The notes beneath the pieces are model-generated. The model worked only from the letters and a program-made list of their open reading frames with translations. It had not been told where the DNA came from and did not search any database. The position numbers were made by a program, and so were the translations under genes. From NCBI RefSeq assembly GCF_000772955.1, contig NZ_JPVO01000051.1:158754-222753 (forward strand): a DNA stretch of 64,000 nucleotides. The letters run 5' to 3'. This stretch comes from Ureibacillus sinduriensis BLB-1 = JCM 15800 (lineage in GTDB: Bacteria; Bacillota; Bacilli; Bacillales_A; Planococcaceae). This document shows, one piece after another, positions 8,447-16,997 of this stretch. Numbering within the stretch: the stretch's first letter is position 1; every line of letters starts with the position of its first letter.

Positions 8447-9358
8447 ATGGACAAGGTTGAGAGACTCATTTCGATTATTATGATAATGCTGAAAAAAGAG
8501 ATTGTTTCCACTAGGGAATTCTCGCAACTCTTCAACGTTTCGAAAAGAACGATCCTTCGCGATATGGAAACATTAAGCTTAGCGAACATCCCCATTTACT
8601 CTGTCATTGGAGTCAAAGGTGGCTACGGCTTAATGGATGAATACAAGGTTGATAAACGTCTTCTAAGCAGCTCCGATTTAGAGAACATATTAACTGCGCT
8701 CAGCGGATTGGAACAAATCCTTCTAACTGAGGAAGTTGAAAGAACGCTAAAAAAAATTGAGGCAATGGTCAGTCCGTTGACCCTGAATCGTTCCATTGAA
8801 CTGTCGTTTTATGATTGGGTAGGCCGGTCCGAGATTCTAGAAACGTTGAAGGTATGTCAACAATCCATTTTGAAGAAAAGGCTGGTTTCGTTTGATTATA
8901 TAGATAAAGACGGGGCTGTAAGCAATAGGACGGTGGAGCCCTATGAGCTGCATTTTAGTGAATCGAGTTGGTACTTGAAAGGATTCTGTTTACATCGGCA
9001 AGGATATCGCACATTCAAATTATCCCGGATCGACCATATTGCTGTGGATGAACGTGTGTTTCATCCCAGAGACGATTGGTCAGAGCAAGTTCATGAAGCT
9101 ATTTTTCTGCCTCAACTTGTCACGATTAAGGCATGGATATCATCTAGCATAAGAGATCAAGTCATCGAAAGGTATGGTCGAAAGAGTATTGAAGACCCTG
9201 GTTCTGGATCTTTAATGGCAACCATTCAAGTACCTCAAAACGAGTCGGGTTTTCAATTTCTAGCAAGCTTCGGCACTCGTCTTAAAGTTATAGAGCCCAA
9301 ATCCTATGTGGAAGATTTTCGAAATTACTTATGTAAAATGATGGAAAATTACTCTTGA
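8447..9358 (+). CDS. YafY-type transcriptional regulator (HTH + WYL)
   Basis: A 303-residue regulator with an N-terminal HTH_11 winged helix (about 5-60: STREFSQLFNVSKRTILRDM) and a WYL domain (about 140-215, with the SSWYLKGFC core), then a WCX-like C-terminal part. WYL domains sense small ligands or nucleic acid; the ligand here is unknown. GAGGGG precedes ATG 8447. Divergent from the VOC gene with a shared palindrome, which suggests local control plus autoregulation. Confidence 0.88.
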   Translation: MDKVERLISIIMIMLKKEIVSTREFSQLFNVSKRTILRDMETLSLANIPIYSVIGVKGGYGLMDEYKVDKRLLSSSDLENILTALSGLEQILLTEEVERTLKKIEAMVSPLTLNRSIELSFYDWVGRSEILETLKVCQQSILKKRLVSFDYIDKDGAVSNRTVEPYELHFSESSWYLKGFCLHRQGYRTFKLSRIDHIAVDERVFHPRDDWSEQVHEAIFLPQLVTIKAWISSSIRDQVIERYGRKSIEDPGSGSLMATIQVPQNESGFQFLASFGTRLKVIEPKSYVEDFRNYLCKMMENYS

Positions 9359-9405
9359 TAGGACTTGTTTCGGCAATACCATTGATCTCAGTCATTACAC
9401 AATAT

Positions 9406-9440
9406 TAAAAAGGACAAGGAGGGTGCCTCTGTCCTTTTTC
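9406..9440. terminator. Bidirectional terminator
   Basis: AAAAAGGACA (9407-9416) pairs with TGTCCTTTTT (9430-9439), with an inner AGG/CCT extension. T runs on both strands suit the convergent genes on either side. Confidence 0.85.
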
Positions 9441-9453
9441 TTTGTCTTTTCGA

Positions 9454-10059
9454 CTAGATCCAACCCTTTTCAACTGCTTTTTGTACAGCCTGCTGCCTTG
9501 TTTCAACTTCCAGCTTCTGAATGGATAAAGATAAATAGTTGCGGATTGTGCCTTTAGTCAGGAATAACTTTTTACTGATTTCATTAGTCGTATAGCCATC
9601 CTTCACAAGCTTTAACACATTGATTTCCCGTTCATTTAGAGGGTTTCTTTCATTCATAAATAAAGCGGCTGCAAGATCTTGGCTGATTACCCTTTCACCT
9701 TGCATCATTTTACGTACTGCACCGATTACATATTGGATAGGCTCATCTTTCAGGACATATGCATCAATCTGGAGATCCATTGCCTCTTGTAAATAACCGG
9801 TCCTTGCAAAGGTTGTCATAATCATGATTTTGCAAGGATAATTATGGCAGCGTATTTTTGCAGCTACTTCCAATCCGGACAAATGCGGCATTTCAATATC
9901 CAAAATGCATACATCTGGCTTTTCCTTTTGAATTAAAGCCCAGGCTTCTTCTCCATCTGCCGCTTCAGCTGCAATATGAAAGTCGTCCTCCAGCTCCATT
10001 ATGGATATTAAGGCACCTCTCAGCAGCTGCTGATCCTCGGCGATACAAATTCTAATCAT
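9454..10059 (-). CDS. NarL/DesR-type response regulator
   Basis: A 201-residue two-component response regulator. The receiver domain (about 1-118) has the acidic pair ED at 8-9, phospho-acceptor Asp54 (CILDIEMP) and the conserved K near 104. A LuxR-type HTH (about 135-195, NPLNEREINVLKLVKDGYTTNEIS) binds DNA. It overlaps the kinase gene by 4 bp (ATGA), so the pair is translationally coupled. Closest by eye to DesR of B. subtilis, but the linked gene is a DUF418 protein and not a desaturase, so the signal may differ. Confidence 0.9.
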   Translation of the reverse strand: MIRICIAEDQQLLRGALISIMELEDDFHIAAEAADGEEAWALIQKEKPDVCILDIEMPHLSGLEVAAKIRCHNYPCKIMIMTTFARTGYLQEAMDLQIDAYVLKDEPIQYVIGAVRKMMQGERVISQDLAAALFMNERNPLNEREINVLKLVKDGYTTNEISKKLFLTKGTIRNYLSLSIQKLEVETRQQAVQKAVEKGWI

Positions 10060-11159
10060 TTTCCGCCCTCCTGAATCGGATACAGTGGTATAGTCAGGAG
10101 CACCTTTGTTCCCTCCTGGTCATACGTCACTTCTGCATTTCCCTTTAATGAGCACATCCGCTCTTTCATTGTAAATAATCCATTGCCATGCTGCTTGTCG
10201 GATAAACCGATTCCGCTATCGATAATAGATACTTCCACTCGGTCCTCTATTTGGTAAAGGTTTATTCTGCACGCATCTGCATTACTGTGCTTTACAACAT
10301 TTGTTACCGCCTCTCGGATACTATAGGCCAGCATCGTTTCCTGCACACTGGTCAGCAGGATATTGGCAAGCTGATGATCAATCTGCACACGGATACCGGC
10401 ATTTTTAAGCAGTTGCTCACAATGCTCTAGTTCGCCCTGCAACGATAAAAAGTTAATTTCTGATATAATCTCTCGAACCTGCTTATGGGCAGTACGGACG
10501 GTCAGTATCATATCATCGAGTTCCTTATGAATCCGGTGATCTTCGTTTGGTATCAGCCTGGAAACGAGCTCTGTTTTTACCTTTATGACCGTCAACGTAT
10601 GTCCTAAAGTATCATGCAGATCGCGGGCAATCCGCTGACGTTCCTGTTGCATTGCAATATGGACGGTCGCTTCATCGACCTCACGCTGGAGCAGCTTGGT
10701 TTTCTCAATATAATAGCGTAACCATGGAAATAGCAAGATAAAAAGCATAATCGCCAGTACAATTGACTGTGAATTTGAAAACAGCACATCCTGATAGCGC
10801 CAGACGAGACTGGCAAGAAGGAGGAAATTTACGCCCGTAGCTATCCACAAGATACGCCGTTTGACAGATCGCCCGACAAAGTCTGCAAATGCAAATTGGA
10901 AGAATATCCACTGTGGACCGCCTACATAGGCCAGATATGCCGTAATAGCATAACCAAGCACAACAGCAGGAAGCAACAGGCCATCCTGATACCACAATGC
11001 CGTGTAATAGGCTGCAAAATAAATGACTACAAGTAAAATTTTTAGAACAAGTGACGGAATATGCTCCGAGACAACAACCACATAGCTGAATAGCAGGACG
11101 ATCAGTACATCAATAATTAAATAATATTTTGCCTGACTTTTAGGATACCATTCCAGCAT
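10056..11159 (-). CDS. DesK-like sensor histidine kinase
   Basis: A 367-residue kinase with four to five N-terminal membrane segments (about 10-155), a dimerisation helix with phospho-acceptor His in RIARDLHDTLGH, and a HATPase_c domain (EAVTNVVKHS N-box; DSGIGL G1 box). The HisKA_3 class matches its NarL-type partner. The short loops between membrane segments suggest sensing in or at the membrane, as in DesK. Second gene of a DUF418-kinase-regulator operon. Confidence 0.9.
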   Translation of the reverse strand: MLEWYPKSQAKYYLIIDVLIVLLFSYVVVVSEHIPSLVLKILLVVIYFAAYYTALWYQDGLLLPAVVLGYAITAYLAYVGGPQWIFFQFAFADFVGRSVKRRILWIATGVNFLLLASLVWRYQDVLFSNSQSIVLAIMLFILLFPWLRYYIEKTKLLQREVDEATVHIAMQQERQRIARDLHDTLGHTLTVIKVKTELVSRLIPNEDHRIHKELDDMILTVRTAHKQVREIISEINFLSLQGELEHCEQLLKNAGIRVQIDHQLANILLTSVQETMLAYSIREAVTNVVKHSNADACRINLYQIEDRVEVSIIDSGIGLSDKQHGNGLFTMKERMCSLKGNAEVTYDQEGTKVLLTIPLYPIQEGGK

Positions 11160-11170
11160 CTAGCCCCCCC

Positions 11171-12289
11171 CTATCTTTCCAGCTTCTGCAGCATCCCCTT
11201 TCGCAGCCATTCGACCGGTCCATAAGGAAATTTAGCTAACCACGCATTTGCCAGTATAATTTGCCCTACTACTATCATACAAAAAATACCTATAATTTCT
11301 ACACTATTTAGGTTGCCTCCCAGGCCTAAGCCCCAACCGTAAAAAATGGCTGTGGCAGTGATATTTTGCAGGATATAACAGCTTAAAGACATACGGCCGG
11401 TTTTCTCTAGCCATTTCCAAACTCGCCACGTGCTGTATGTCCGGACAACAAAAGCAATGAGCCCTATATAACCCAATGCAAGCATAGGTGCAAATAGATA
11501 TCGAACAGGCAAGTCAAATAGACCCCCTGGTACAAAAGTTAATGCATTTAAAGGGAGGCCTATACCTAACCCCCAAATGAGTAGCTTCCGCTGTATGGCA
11601 AAGCCGCGCTCAGTAAAGGAGAAAGCACCGCTGCGCATAAGTTTTATACCAATAATAAATAAACAGATATTTAAAGGAATAATAAAGATCGCCTCTGTTC
11701 TAAAGAACATAAAATTCGTGAGACGATTCTGAACCTGTTCCAGCCATGTTCCCTCTGCGTAAACCGTAATCAACTGAGGAGAGCTTGCCATTGAAAACGC
11801 CGGTCCCAAGAGCATTGCAGTAAAAATCAGTGCAAGCATTCCTAAATGTATAGCGCCAGCAACCCATAATGCACGGGTCATCCCCCGTTCCCCGTGCTTT
11901 AATACGATTGCAATAATTCCTGCAGTGACAGCATAGCTCATGAGCACATCATACTCCATTACAAGTAAGTAGTGTAGAAGACCTTCCACCAATACAAATA
12001 CAATCACCCACTTGTACATACCAACCCACGGCTGATTACGCCTGATGGACTGCTCGTATTTAATCGCCATTCCTACTCCGAACATTATCGTTAACATGCC
12101 AAGCAACTTACCATTAAAGATGAACAGTGCAAGTAAGCGAATGATATCATCCATACTCGACCAACCGGTAAAATCTGTGGTCGTTATATACTTTAGATCC
12201 CCTAAATGGGCAAAAATCCAAATATTCGTGCCAAGTGTCCCTAAAATTGCGATCCCTCTTAAAATATCAATCAATACAATACGTTTCAT
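11171..12289 (-). CDS. DUF418 family polytopic membrane protein
   Basis: A 372-residue integral membrane protein with around eight to ten hydrophobic segments. It opens with RIVLIDILRGIAILGTLGTNI, the DxxRG hallmark (IDILRGIA) of DUF418/YeiB-like proteins, which are related to acyltransferase-3 type membrane proteins. Function is not established for the family. First gene of an operon with the DesKR-like pair (11-bp gap to the kinase), so it may be a component or target of the signalling system. Confidence 0.85.
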   Translation of the reverse strand: MKRIVLIDILRGIAILGTLGTNIWIFAHLGDLKYITTTDFTGWSSMDDIIRLLALFIFNGKLLGMLTIMFGVGMAIKYEQSIRRNQPWVGMYKWVIVFVLVEGLLHYLLVMEYDVLMSYAVTAGIIAIVLKHGERGMTRALWVAGAIHLGMLALIFTAMLLGPAFSMASSPQLITVYAEGTWLEQVQNRLTNFMFFRTEAIFIIPLNICLFIIGIKLMRSGAFSFTERGFAIQRKLLIWGLGIGLPLNALTFVPGGLFDLPVRYLFAPMLALGYIGLIAFVVRTYSTWRVWKWLEKTGRMSLSCYILQNITATAIFYGWGLGLGGNLNSVEIIGIFCMIVVGQIILANAWLAKFPYGPVEWLRKGMLQKLER

Positions 12290-12359
12290 ACTGAAGACCC
12301 TCCTCGTATTTCCGTACCTTTATCGTACATAGGAAGGCATCCACGAAAATATCGACAGG

Positions 12360-12388
12360 CGTCAATAAATTCAGATGACACGTGTCAT
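12360..12388 (-). promoter_or_regulatory. Palindrome upstream of DUF418-kinase-regulator operon
   Basis: The perfect 14-bp palindrome ATGACACGTGTCAT (12375-12388) lies 86 bp before the DUF418 start. A minus-strand TTGACG (12365-12360) sits 9 bp downstream of it as a possible -35; no good -10 follows at the right spacing, as expected for an activated promoter. It is a candidate binding site for the operon's own response regulator. Confidence 0.5.
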
Positions 12389-12708
12389 TAGTTAAACAAT
12401 CAACTAAACCTATCAGGAGCATCACATCGATTTAAAGTCGATAGCATGCCATCTTCTCGACCTAAAATCTCCTTATCTCATCCTAATATAAAACCAACTA
12501 AAACATATTCGTTAAAAAAACTATTAGGTGAATTCCATTGATACTGCTTTAATTAACCTTATTCATGATGCGGTACTGGTTGCTAGATAAACTTATTGCT
12601 ATTCTCATCTTCCTTTAATTGCAATACTGTAAAATATACTAGAAAAAATACGGTTTAATGAAACCTTTTTATCCTAAACGCTACTCTAACTATATAGGAG
12701 GTAATTAA
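12389..12708. other. Intergenic stretch before ECF sigma gene
   Basis: No coding sequence is visible. Near the right end TGAAAC (12659-12664) resembles the -35 of ECF-sigma promoters, with CGCTAC about 15 bases later as an imperfect -10; this would fit autoregulation of the sigma gene. An AGGAGG ribosome site at 12696-12701 serves ATG 12709. Confidence 0.4.
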
Positions 12709-14634
12709 ATGGAACACTTAGTAAGAGCAGCGATTGACGGTCATCAAGATGCATTTGAGCAGCTAGTAGAGGCTGAAAAGCAAAAGCTTCTAGCAAAAGC
12801 TTACTCCTATGTCGGTAACAAAGAGGATGCATCAGACATTGTACAAGAAACATTCCTACAAGCTTATAAATCTATTCACCAATTAAAGGAGCCCAAATAT
12901 TTCTCTACATGGCTATTCAAAATTTTAATAAGGGAATGCTTTGCCTTTCTTCGGCAAAAAAAGCGTACATTCGTGGTGGAAACCGAGCTTATCCAGCTAC
13001 AGCTTACAGATCACGACCAAATAACGACCTACGAATTTGTCCATGAGGCACTTTCTTTGCTTCGAAAAGATTATCAAATGGTCCTTATATTATTTTATTT
13101 TTATGATTTTAAAGGACAAGAAATTGCCTACCTATTGAATAAGCCGAGCAATACAATCAAAATGCATTTACATCGCGGCCGTATTCAATTAAAAAAGCTA
13201 CTAGAAGAGCGTTTGAACAAACCTATTAAACAGAAGGAAGTGGTCCATATGTTAAAGGAACAACTAGCAAAATTAGCATTAAACTTTGTGTCGATTCCTG
13301 ATGACTATCATATACTCGTAGAAGATTATTCAGATGAGAAAGCTACTTTTGTGTGGTCACCCAATAATACACAAGAAGTAATTAAAGTGAAACTTGATCA
13401 ACATGGGAAATTATTAAATTTAACAAAACCTTCTTCAATTACAGAAACACTTCTCACAACTCAGCTGCAGAGAGCTATTGCAGAAAACTTTTTAACCGCG
13501 CAGTACGCTGAAGCACTAGAGTATCTAGCTTTATCTAAGATCATTGAAAAAGAAACAGAAACTATATTTTATTATGAACAATTTGTAGGAGGTTACCCTC
13601 TTGCAAGCTACGTTACAAAAATAGCGATTTCCAACTATGGTGAAATAATTGATTTTACGTACGGTGGCTACACAGAAACACCTCCAAGCTTTCCAGCAAA
13701 GCTATTGAGTAAGGAGGCTATTTTACAAGAGGTGTATAAAACTTCTTGGAAATTAAATATAAAGTATTTATCAAATGAACTATATTCCGTACCGCAGTCT
13801 GGTTTATATCCGATTTACGAGAGCTCGATTGTCCATCAGACCTTTAATGCTATAAATGGAAAACCTAAATTTGAAGAGGGGCCTGAAGAGCATAACACGT
13901 TCTCTCCCTTCCCTAAAACATATGGACTAGATAAAAATGCGACAATCGAAACGATTGTTGGGTTAGATGAAGAAATGGTAAAGCTACGAGAAGTAGAGCT
14001 CGATGAAAATACGATTTGCGAAGTATGGCGCCATACAAATTGGAAAGCACCGCAAAATAAAACGATAGAAAGCTTCCTACTGGAACGGATGGGAGAGACA
14101 GTGAAAATAAAGGTTGATAAGCAATCGCGGAAATTAAAGGAATTTATGTGGTTCAAGGAGCGTACAGGAGAACTTGATCTTTCTTATGATGCATGTCGAG
14201 AAATTGCATGTTCATTTATCGCGACATATTTTGAAGAATATGTACCTTATCTGAAGTTAAAAGTAGAAGAACCATCCTTCAATGAATTAAATTATGCGTT
14301 TTTTACTTTCCCCCTATTCATTGATCAGCGTATACAACTTGAAGAGGAACGATTTTACGTTGGTGTAAACAAAACAACCGGTTTCATCGATATATTTTGG
14401 TCGCCACGTATGGACTTAAAGCTTCTACAATCCTATGAAGCTTCAACTATTAAACCATTTGAAGACGTCATGCCTGCCTTAAAAGAAGTGGATGCCTTTT
14501 TACAATGGTCTAAACAGGACGGTGAAAGTGAAAAAGAGGAAGTGTTAGTATATAAATTGGGGCAATTAGAAACAAAACAGTGGATAGTCGGACTAGATGC
14601 AACGACAGGACAACTTATCGTCAGTAAACTGTAG
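12709..14634 (+). CDS. ECF sigma factor fused to a large YcdB/YcdC-like C-terminal region
   Basis: A 641-residue protein. Residues 1-180 are a complete ECF sigma-70 factor: region 2 (DAFEQLVEAEKQKLLAKAY...NKEDASDIVQETFLQAY) and region 4 (LLRKDYQMVLILFYFYDFKGQEIAYLL). Residues 181-641 have no membrane segment and resemble by eye the repeated YcdB/YcdC (DUF4901) proteins of bacilli (GYTETPP...LSKEAILQ). At residue 181 an in-frame ATG (13249) follows AAGGAAG by 8 bases, so a separate 461-residue product could also be made. This looks like a sigma gene joined to its former downstream neighbour, perhaps a regulator of sigma activity. A terminator follows at 14735. Confidence 0.8.
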   Translation: MEHLVRAAIDGHQDAFEQLVEAEKQKLLAKAYSYVGNKEDASDIVQETFLQAYKSIHQLKEPKYFSTWLFKILIRECFAFLRQKKRTFVVETELIQLQLTDHDQITTYEFVHEALSLLRKDYQMVLILFYFYDFKGQEIAYLLNKPSNTIKMHLHRGRIQLKKLLEERLNKPIKQKEVVHMLKEQLAKLALNFVSIPDDYHILVEDYSDEKATFVWSPNNTQEVIKVKLDQHGKLLNLTKPSSITETLLTTQLQRAIAENFLTAQYAEALEYLALSKIIEKETETIFYYEQFVGGYPLASYVTKIAISNYGEIIDFTYGGYTETPPSFPAKLLSKEAILQEVYKTSWKLNIKYLSNELYSVPQSGLYPIYESSIVHQTFNAINGKPKFEEGPEEHNTFSPFPKTYGLDKNATIETIVGLDEEMVKLREVELDENTICEVWRHTNWKAPQNKTIESFLLERMGETVKIKVDKQSRKLKEFMWFKERTGELDLSYDACREIACSFIATYFEEYVPYLKLKVEEPSFNELNYAFFTFPLFIDQRIQLEEERFYVGVNKTTGFIDIFWSPRMDLKLLQSYEASTIKPFEDVMPALKEVDAFLQWSKQDGESEKEEVLVYKLGQLETKQWIVGLDATTGQLIVSKL

Positions 14635-14734
14635 ATAAAGCTTAGTAAAATAGGACCCAGTATCTATACCTTTTCCCAAAAAAATTTAAATTGTATAAGA
14701 TAAATTAATGAAAATGTTCATAATTTATAGGACT

Positions 14735-14783
14735 AATAACCACCAAGAAGTGCAGATTAAGTACTTCTTAGTGGTTATTTTTA
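14735..14783 (+). terminator. Terminator after the sigma-fusion gene
   Basis: AATAACCAC..AGAAGT (14735-14751) pairs with ACTTCT..GTGGTTATT (14763-14779), followed by a T run on the plus strand. It lies 100 bp past the sigma gene and 34 bp short of the convergent DUF4260 gene, which it may also serve. Confidence 0.8.
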
Positions 14784-14816
14784 AAACGTGGAACGTTGAT
14801 ATAGAAACGTTCTAGA

Positions 14817-15173
14817 TTAAAGCCTTTGTAAATGTGTATGAGTAAATGAAGAATCTTGATATTTCAGCCCAGCACCTATTGTTCTATCCATACAAATATG
14901 TGCCATCCAGATGATCGATACTATAAGTAAATAATCGTTTAATAAATATAAGTACATTAATGCTAAGAGCAGTGGGAAAATAAAGGTGTGACCAAAATTA
15001 TATACAACCGCACCTATTTTCTTATTCACTGCATAACCAGACATCGTAAGATCAGGAACTAATAAAAGAACAAAAAACAACCAAATGGGATAGTCTAGCT
15101 TCATATAAATAAAAAACAAAAATGTAAAAGTAAGTGCATATTCAATATGAACAATTTTTCTATTTGTCATCAT
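14817..15173 (-). CDS. DUF4260 family small membrane protein
   Basis: A 118-residue membrane protein with about four hydrophobic segments that matches DUF4260, a family of unknown function (LLVPDLTMSGY, YNFGHTFIFPLLL and AHICMDRTIGAGLKY are characteristic). It lies 17 bp downstream of a MerR regulator and is probably cotranscribed with it. Confidence 0.78.
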   Translation of the reverse strand: MMTNRKIVHIEYALTFTFLFFIYMKLDYPIWLFFVLLLVPDLTMSGYAVNKKIGAVVYNFGHTFIFPLLLALMYLYLLNDYLLIVSIIWMAHICMDRTIGAGLKYQDSSFTHTHLQRL

Positions 15174-15190
15174 ATCACTCTCCTTATAAC

Positions 15191-15607
15191 TTATAAATCC
15201 TTTATAAATAAACTCAGCATTAATCTTTCAATCTCTTCGATATGCTCTAAATACTTCACTTCACTTGCCAGTTCTTTGATTGTTTGAACTACCTTCAATG
15301 CCCTTTGGTAAAATTGGACTCTTTCCTCAAGTTTCATTATTTTTTGGTCCAATAGCGATAATGTTGATTCCTTACATTCATTAGATATAGATTGGTCATC
15401 TCGTAGTATAAGTAATTGCTGAATTTCCTTTATCGAAAAACCTAATTGTTTTAATACGATGATTAGCTGAATCTGTTTTTCACATTCTTCATCAAATTCC
15501 CGATATCCATTTTTTTGTCTTATTGGTGTCAATATATTTTCTTTTTCATAGTAACGAATTGTATCGATCTGAATTTGATATTTATTTGCAAAATCCTTAA
15601 TTTTCAT
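15191..15607 (-). CDS. MerR family transcriptional regulator
   Basis: A 138-residue MerR regulator: winged HTH (KIKDFANKYQIQIDTIRYYEKENI, positions 2-25) and a coiled-coil dimerisation helix (about 80-120). There are no paired cysteines typical of metal sensors, so it is nearer the AdhR/YdfL-type members. AGGAGG precedes ATG 15607. It forms an operon with the DUF4260 gene and is likely to control it. Confidence 0.9.
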   Translation of the reverse strand: MKIKDFANKYQIQIDTIRYYEKENILTPIRQKNGYREFDEECEKQIQLIIVLKQLGFSIKEIQQLLILRDDQSISNECKESTLSLLDQKIMKLEERVQFYQRALKVVQTIKELASEVKYLEHIEEIERLMLSLFIKDL

Positions 15608-15881
15608 AACATCCTCCTTTCATGGGAAATTATAACATTGGAGTAAAGTCCAGGGTCAATTCCTTATTTCCATGAATTTCTTATTAGATTTATTTTTACT
15701 TCTTTTCGTTTAGAAAGACGATTGAACATGGAGATTAATATTAACTATGAACCTATCTATAGTACTGTTTCCTCCTTATTGTATCCGTAATTGCAACCCA
15801 GCCTGACAATTCTATTAAATGAAAATAAGCCATTATCAACATTTACATGAATGTTGATGATGACTTATTCAAAAAACTCAT
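15608..15881. other. Intergenic stretch with a hairpin
   Basis: No gene seen. A hairpin with arms TATCAACAT (15834-15842) and ATGTTGAT (15851-15858), extended by AATAAG/CTTATT, lies just left of the rlmH-like repeat. The rest is AT-rich and should hold the merR promoter. Confidence 0.45.
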
Positions 15882-15902
15882 TTACTTAGGATACGGTTCT
15901 CC
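15882..15902 (-). repeat. Distal copy of the rlmH 3' end (putative SCC-like att site)
   Basis: 19 of 21 bases match the 3' end of rlmH at 16998-17018 in the same orientation: TTACTTA-x-GATACGGTTC-x-CC, the differing bases marked x. Read on the minus strand it still encodes GEPYPK-stop against GEPYHK-stop in rlmH. It lies 1116 bp from the gene copy and forms a direct repeat around the mntA-hepT module. Confidence 0.75.
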
Positions 15903-15928
15903 GCAACGGGTATAAGTGCGGTTTTTTT
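15901..15928 (+). terminator. Terminator-like hairpin at the element's left end
   Basis: CCGCA (15901-15905) pairs with TGCGG (15917-15921), followed by seven Ts. It overlaps the att-like repeat and the inverted repeat, so it may be part of the recombination site and not a working terminator. A TATAAT at 15939-15944 that may serve mntA follows it. Confidence 0.45.
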
Positions 15929-15964
15929 CGTCTACGTTTATAATAAAGGAAAGGTGGTGATAAC

Positions 15965-16375
15965 ATGCTTGAAAAAAACATTGAAAATCAGCTAATTAAT
16001 TTAGTTCAAACTAAAATAAATCCAGATTTCATTATATTGTTCGGTTCATTTGCAAAGGGAACAAATCGTGATGATAGCGATATCGATTTAGCTTATTTCA
16101 GCAAAGAGCTGTTATCATCGTACGAACGTTTTATGCTTACAGGCGAACTGGCTCGGATAGCTGGACGAGAAGTAGATTTAGTTGATCTCAAGCAAATTGA
16201 TACAGTATTTACGATACAAATATTTTCACAAGGAAGACCTATATATATTCAAGATGAAAATGAATTTACGCGTCAAAAAATGCGAGCATATAGTATGTTT
16301 GCAACATTAAATGAACAACGTGCAGGCATAATTGAAAGTATTAAATTACGGGGAAGTGTTTTTGGCGATGAATGA
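15965..16375 (+). CDS. mntA: MntA-type nucleotidyltransferase antitoxin
   Basis: A 136-residue minimal nucleotidyltransferase with the GSX10DXD motif: Gly27-Ser28 (FGSFAKGTN) and Asp39-Ile40-Asp41. In HepT-MntA type VII toxin-antitoxin pairs this enzyme inactivates the toxin by adding AMP units to a tyrosine. A ribosome site GGAAAGGTGG precedes ATG 15965. It overlaps hepT by 8 bp, so the pair is translationally coupled. Its position between rlmH-derived repeats suggests it is cargo of a mobile element. Confidence 0.87.
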   Translation: MLEKNIENQLINLVQTKINPDFIILFGSFAKGTNRDDSDIDLAYFSKELLSSYERFMLTGELARIAGREVDLVDLKQIDTVFTIQIFSQGRPIYIQDENEFTRQKMRAYSMFATLNEQRAGIIESIKLRGSVFGDE

Positions 16376-16775
16376 TGTCATTTTAAACAAAACAACTACA
16401 ATTGAGCGTTGTGTCAAACGTATTCATGAAGTATACGAAGGTAATGCTGAGAACCTAAAGGATTTTACGAAGCAAGACAGTATCATTTTAAATATTCAAC
16501 GTGCATGTGAAGCAAGTATTGATTTAGCGATGCATATCGTAAGTGAAAGAAAACTTGGCGTCCCAAAAGCGAGCCGTGAAGGATTTAAGTTACTGCAAGA
16601 AGCAGGTTTAATTGAGGCACATTTAGCGAAAACGCTTATGAATATGGTAGGTTTCCGTAATATCGCCGTTCATGACTACCAAGCACTAGAACTTGGAATT
16701 TTAGAAGCAATTCTAGAAAAGCATATTGATGACTTTAAAGATTTTACGAAAGTAGTATTACAACTTGAAGCATAA
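16368..16775 (+). CDS. hepT: HepT-family (DUF86) HEPN toxin
   Basis: A 135-residue HEPN ribonuclease-like toxin. The RX4HXY motif is intact: Arg97, His102 and Tyr104 in RNIAVHDY; Arg and His form the RNase site and Tyr is the residue modified by MntA. ATG 16368 overlaps the mntA stop (ATGAATGA). The frame could also be entered at TTG 16332, but family length favours ATG 16368. Toxicity, held in check by MntA, would stabilise the surrounding DNA. Confidence 0.87.
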   Translation: MNDVILNKTTTIERCVKRIHEVYEGNAENLKDFTKQDSIILNIQRACEASIDLAMHIVSERKLGVPKASREGFKLLQEAGLIEAHLAKTLMNMVGFRNIAVHDYQALELGILEAILEKHIDDFKDFTKVVLQLEA

Positions 16776-16839
16776 CTATAAGTTAAATGAAAGAAAGTAA
16801 GTAATCTTTTAAAATACTTATAATATCATAAATTTAGCG

Positions 16840-16965
16840 AGCACTATACCTTTGTATGGACCTATCTCATCATTAAAAGATGAATTTCAATTTAATTTAA
16901 AATCGCCTGAAGCAAAAACAGCACTTCAAAAACTTATAGAAAAACTAGAAAATGAAGGAATCTAA
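16840..16965 (+). pseudogene. Short coding remnant downstream of hepT
   Basis: An open stretch without start codon or ribosome site reads ...TIPLYGPISSLKDEFQFNL...LQKLIEKLENEGI before a TAA at 16963-16965. The composition is protein-like and helical, and it looks like the 3' end of a lost gene. The parent family was not recognised. Confidence 0.35.
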
Positions 16966-16986
16966 CAGGATTCCTTCGCTCTTTTT
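16954..16986 (+). terminator. Terminator inside the element, convergent to rlmH
   Basis: GAAGGAATC (16954-16962) pairs with GATTCCTTC (16969-16977), followed by CTCTTTTT. It would end plus-strand transcription of mntA-hepT just before rlmH. Confidence 0.78.
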
Positions 16987-16997
16987 ATAGACCGCAC

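Larger units (their letters stand above)
15903..16997. mobile_element. Putative SCC-like mini-element carrying MntA-HepT
   Basis: The 1.1-kb segment lies between two direct repeats derived from the rlmH 3' end. The inward-facing 10-bp inverted repeat TAAGTGCGGT is at 15913-15922 and, inverted, at 16991-17000. SCC elements of staphylococci integrate at exactly this position of rlmH and leave such repeats. No ccr recombinase lies inside, so it would be a cargo-only or remnant form. Contents: mntA, hepT and a short broken coding remnant. Confidence 0.6.
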
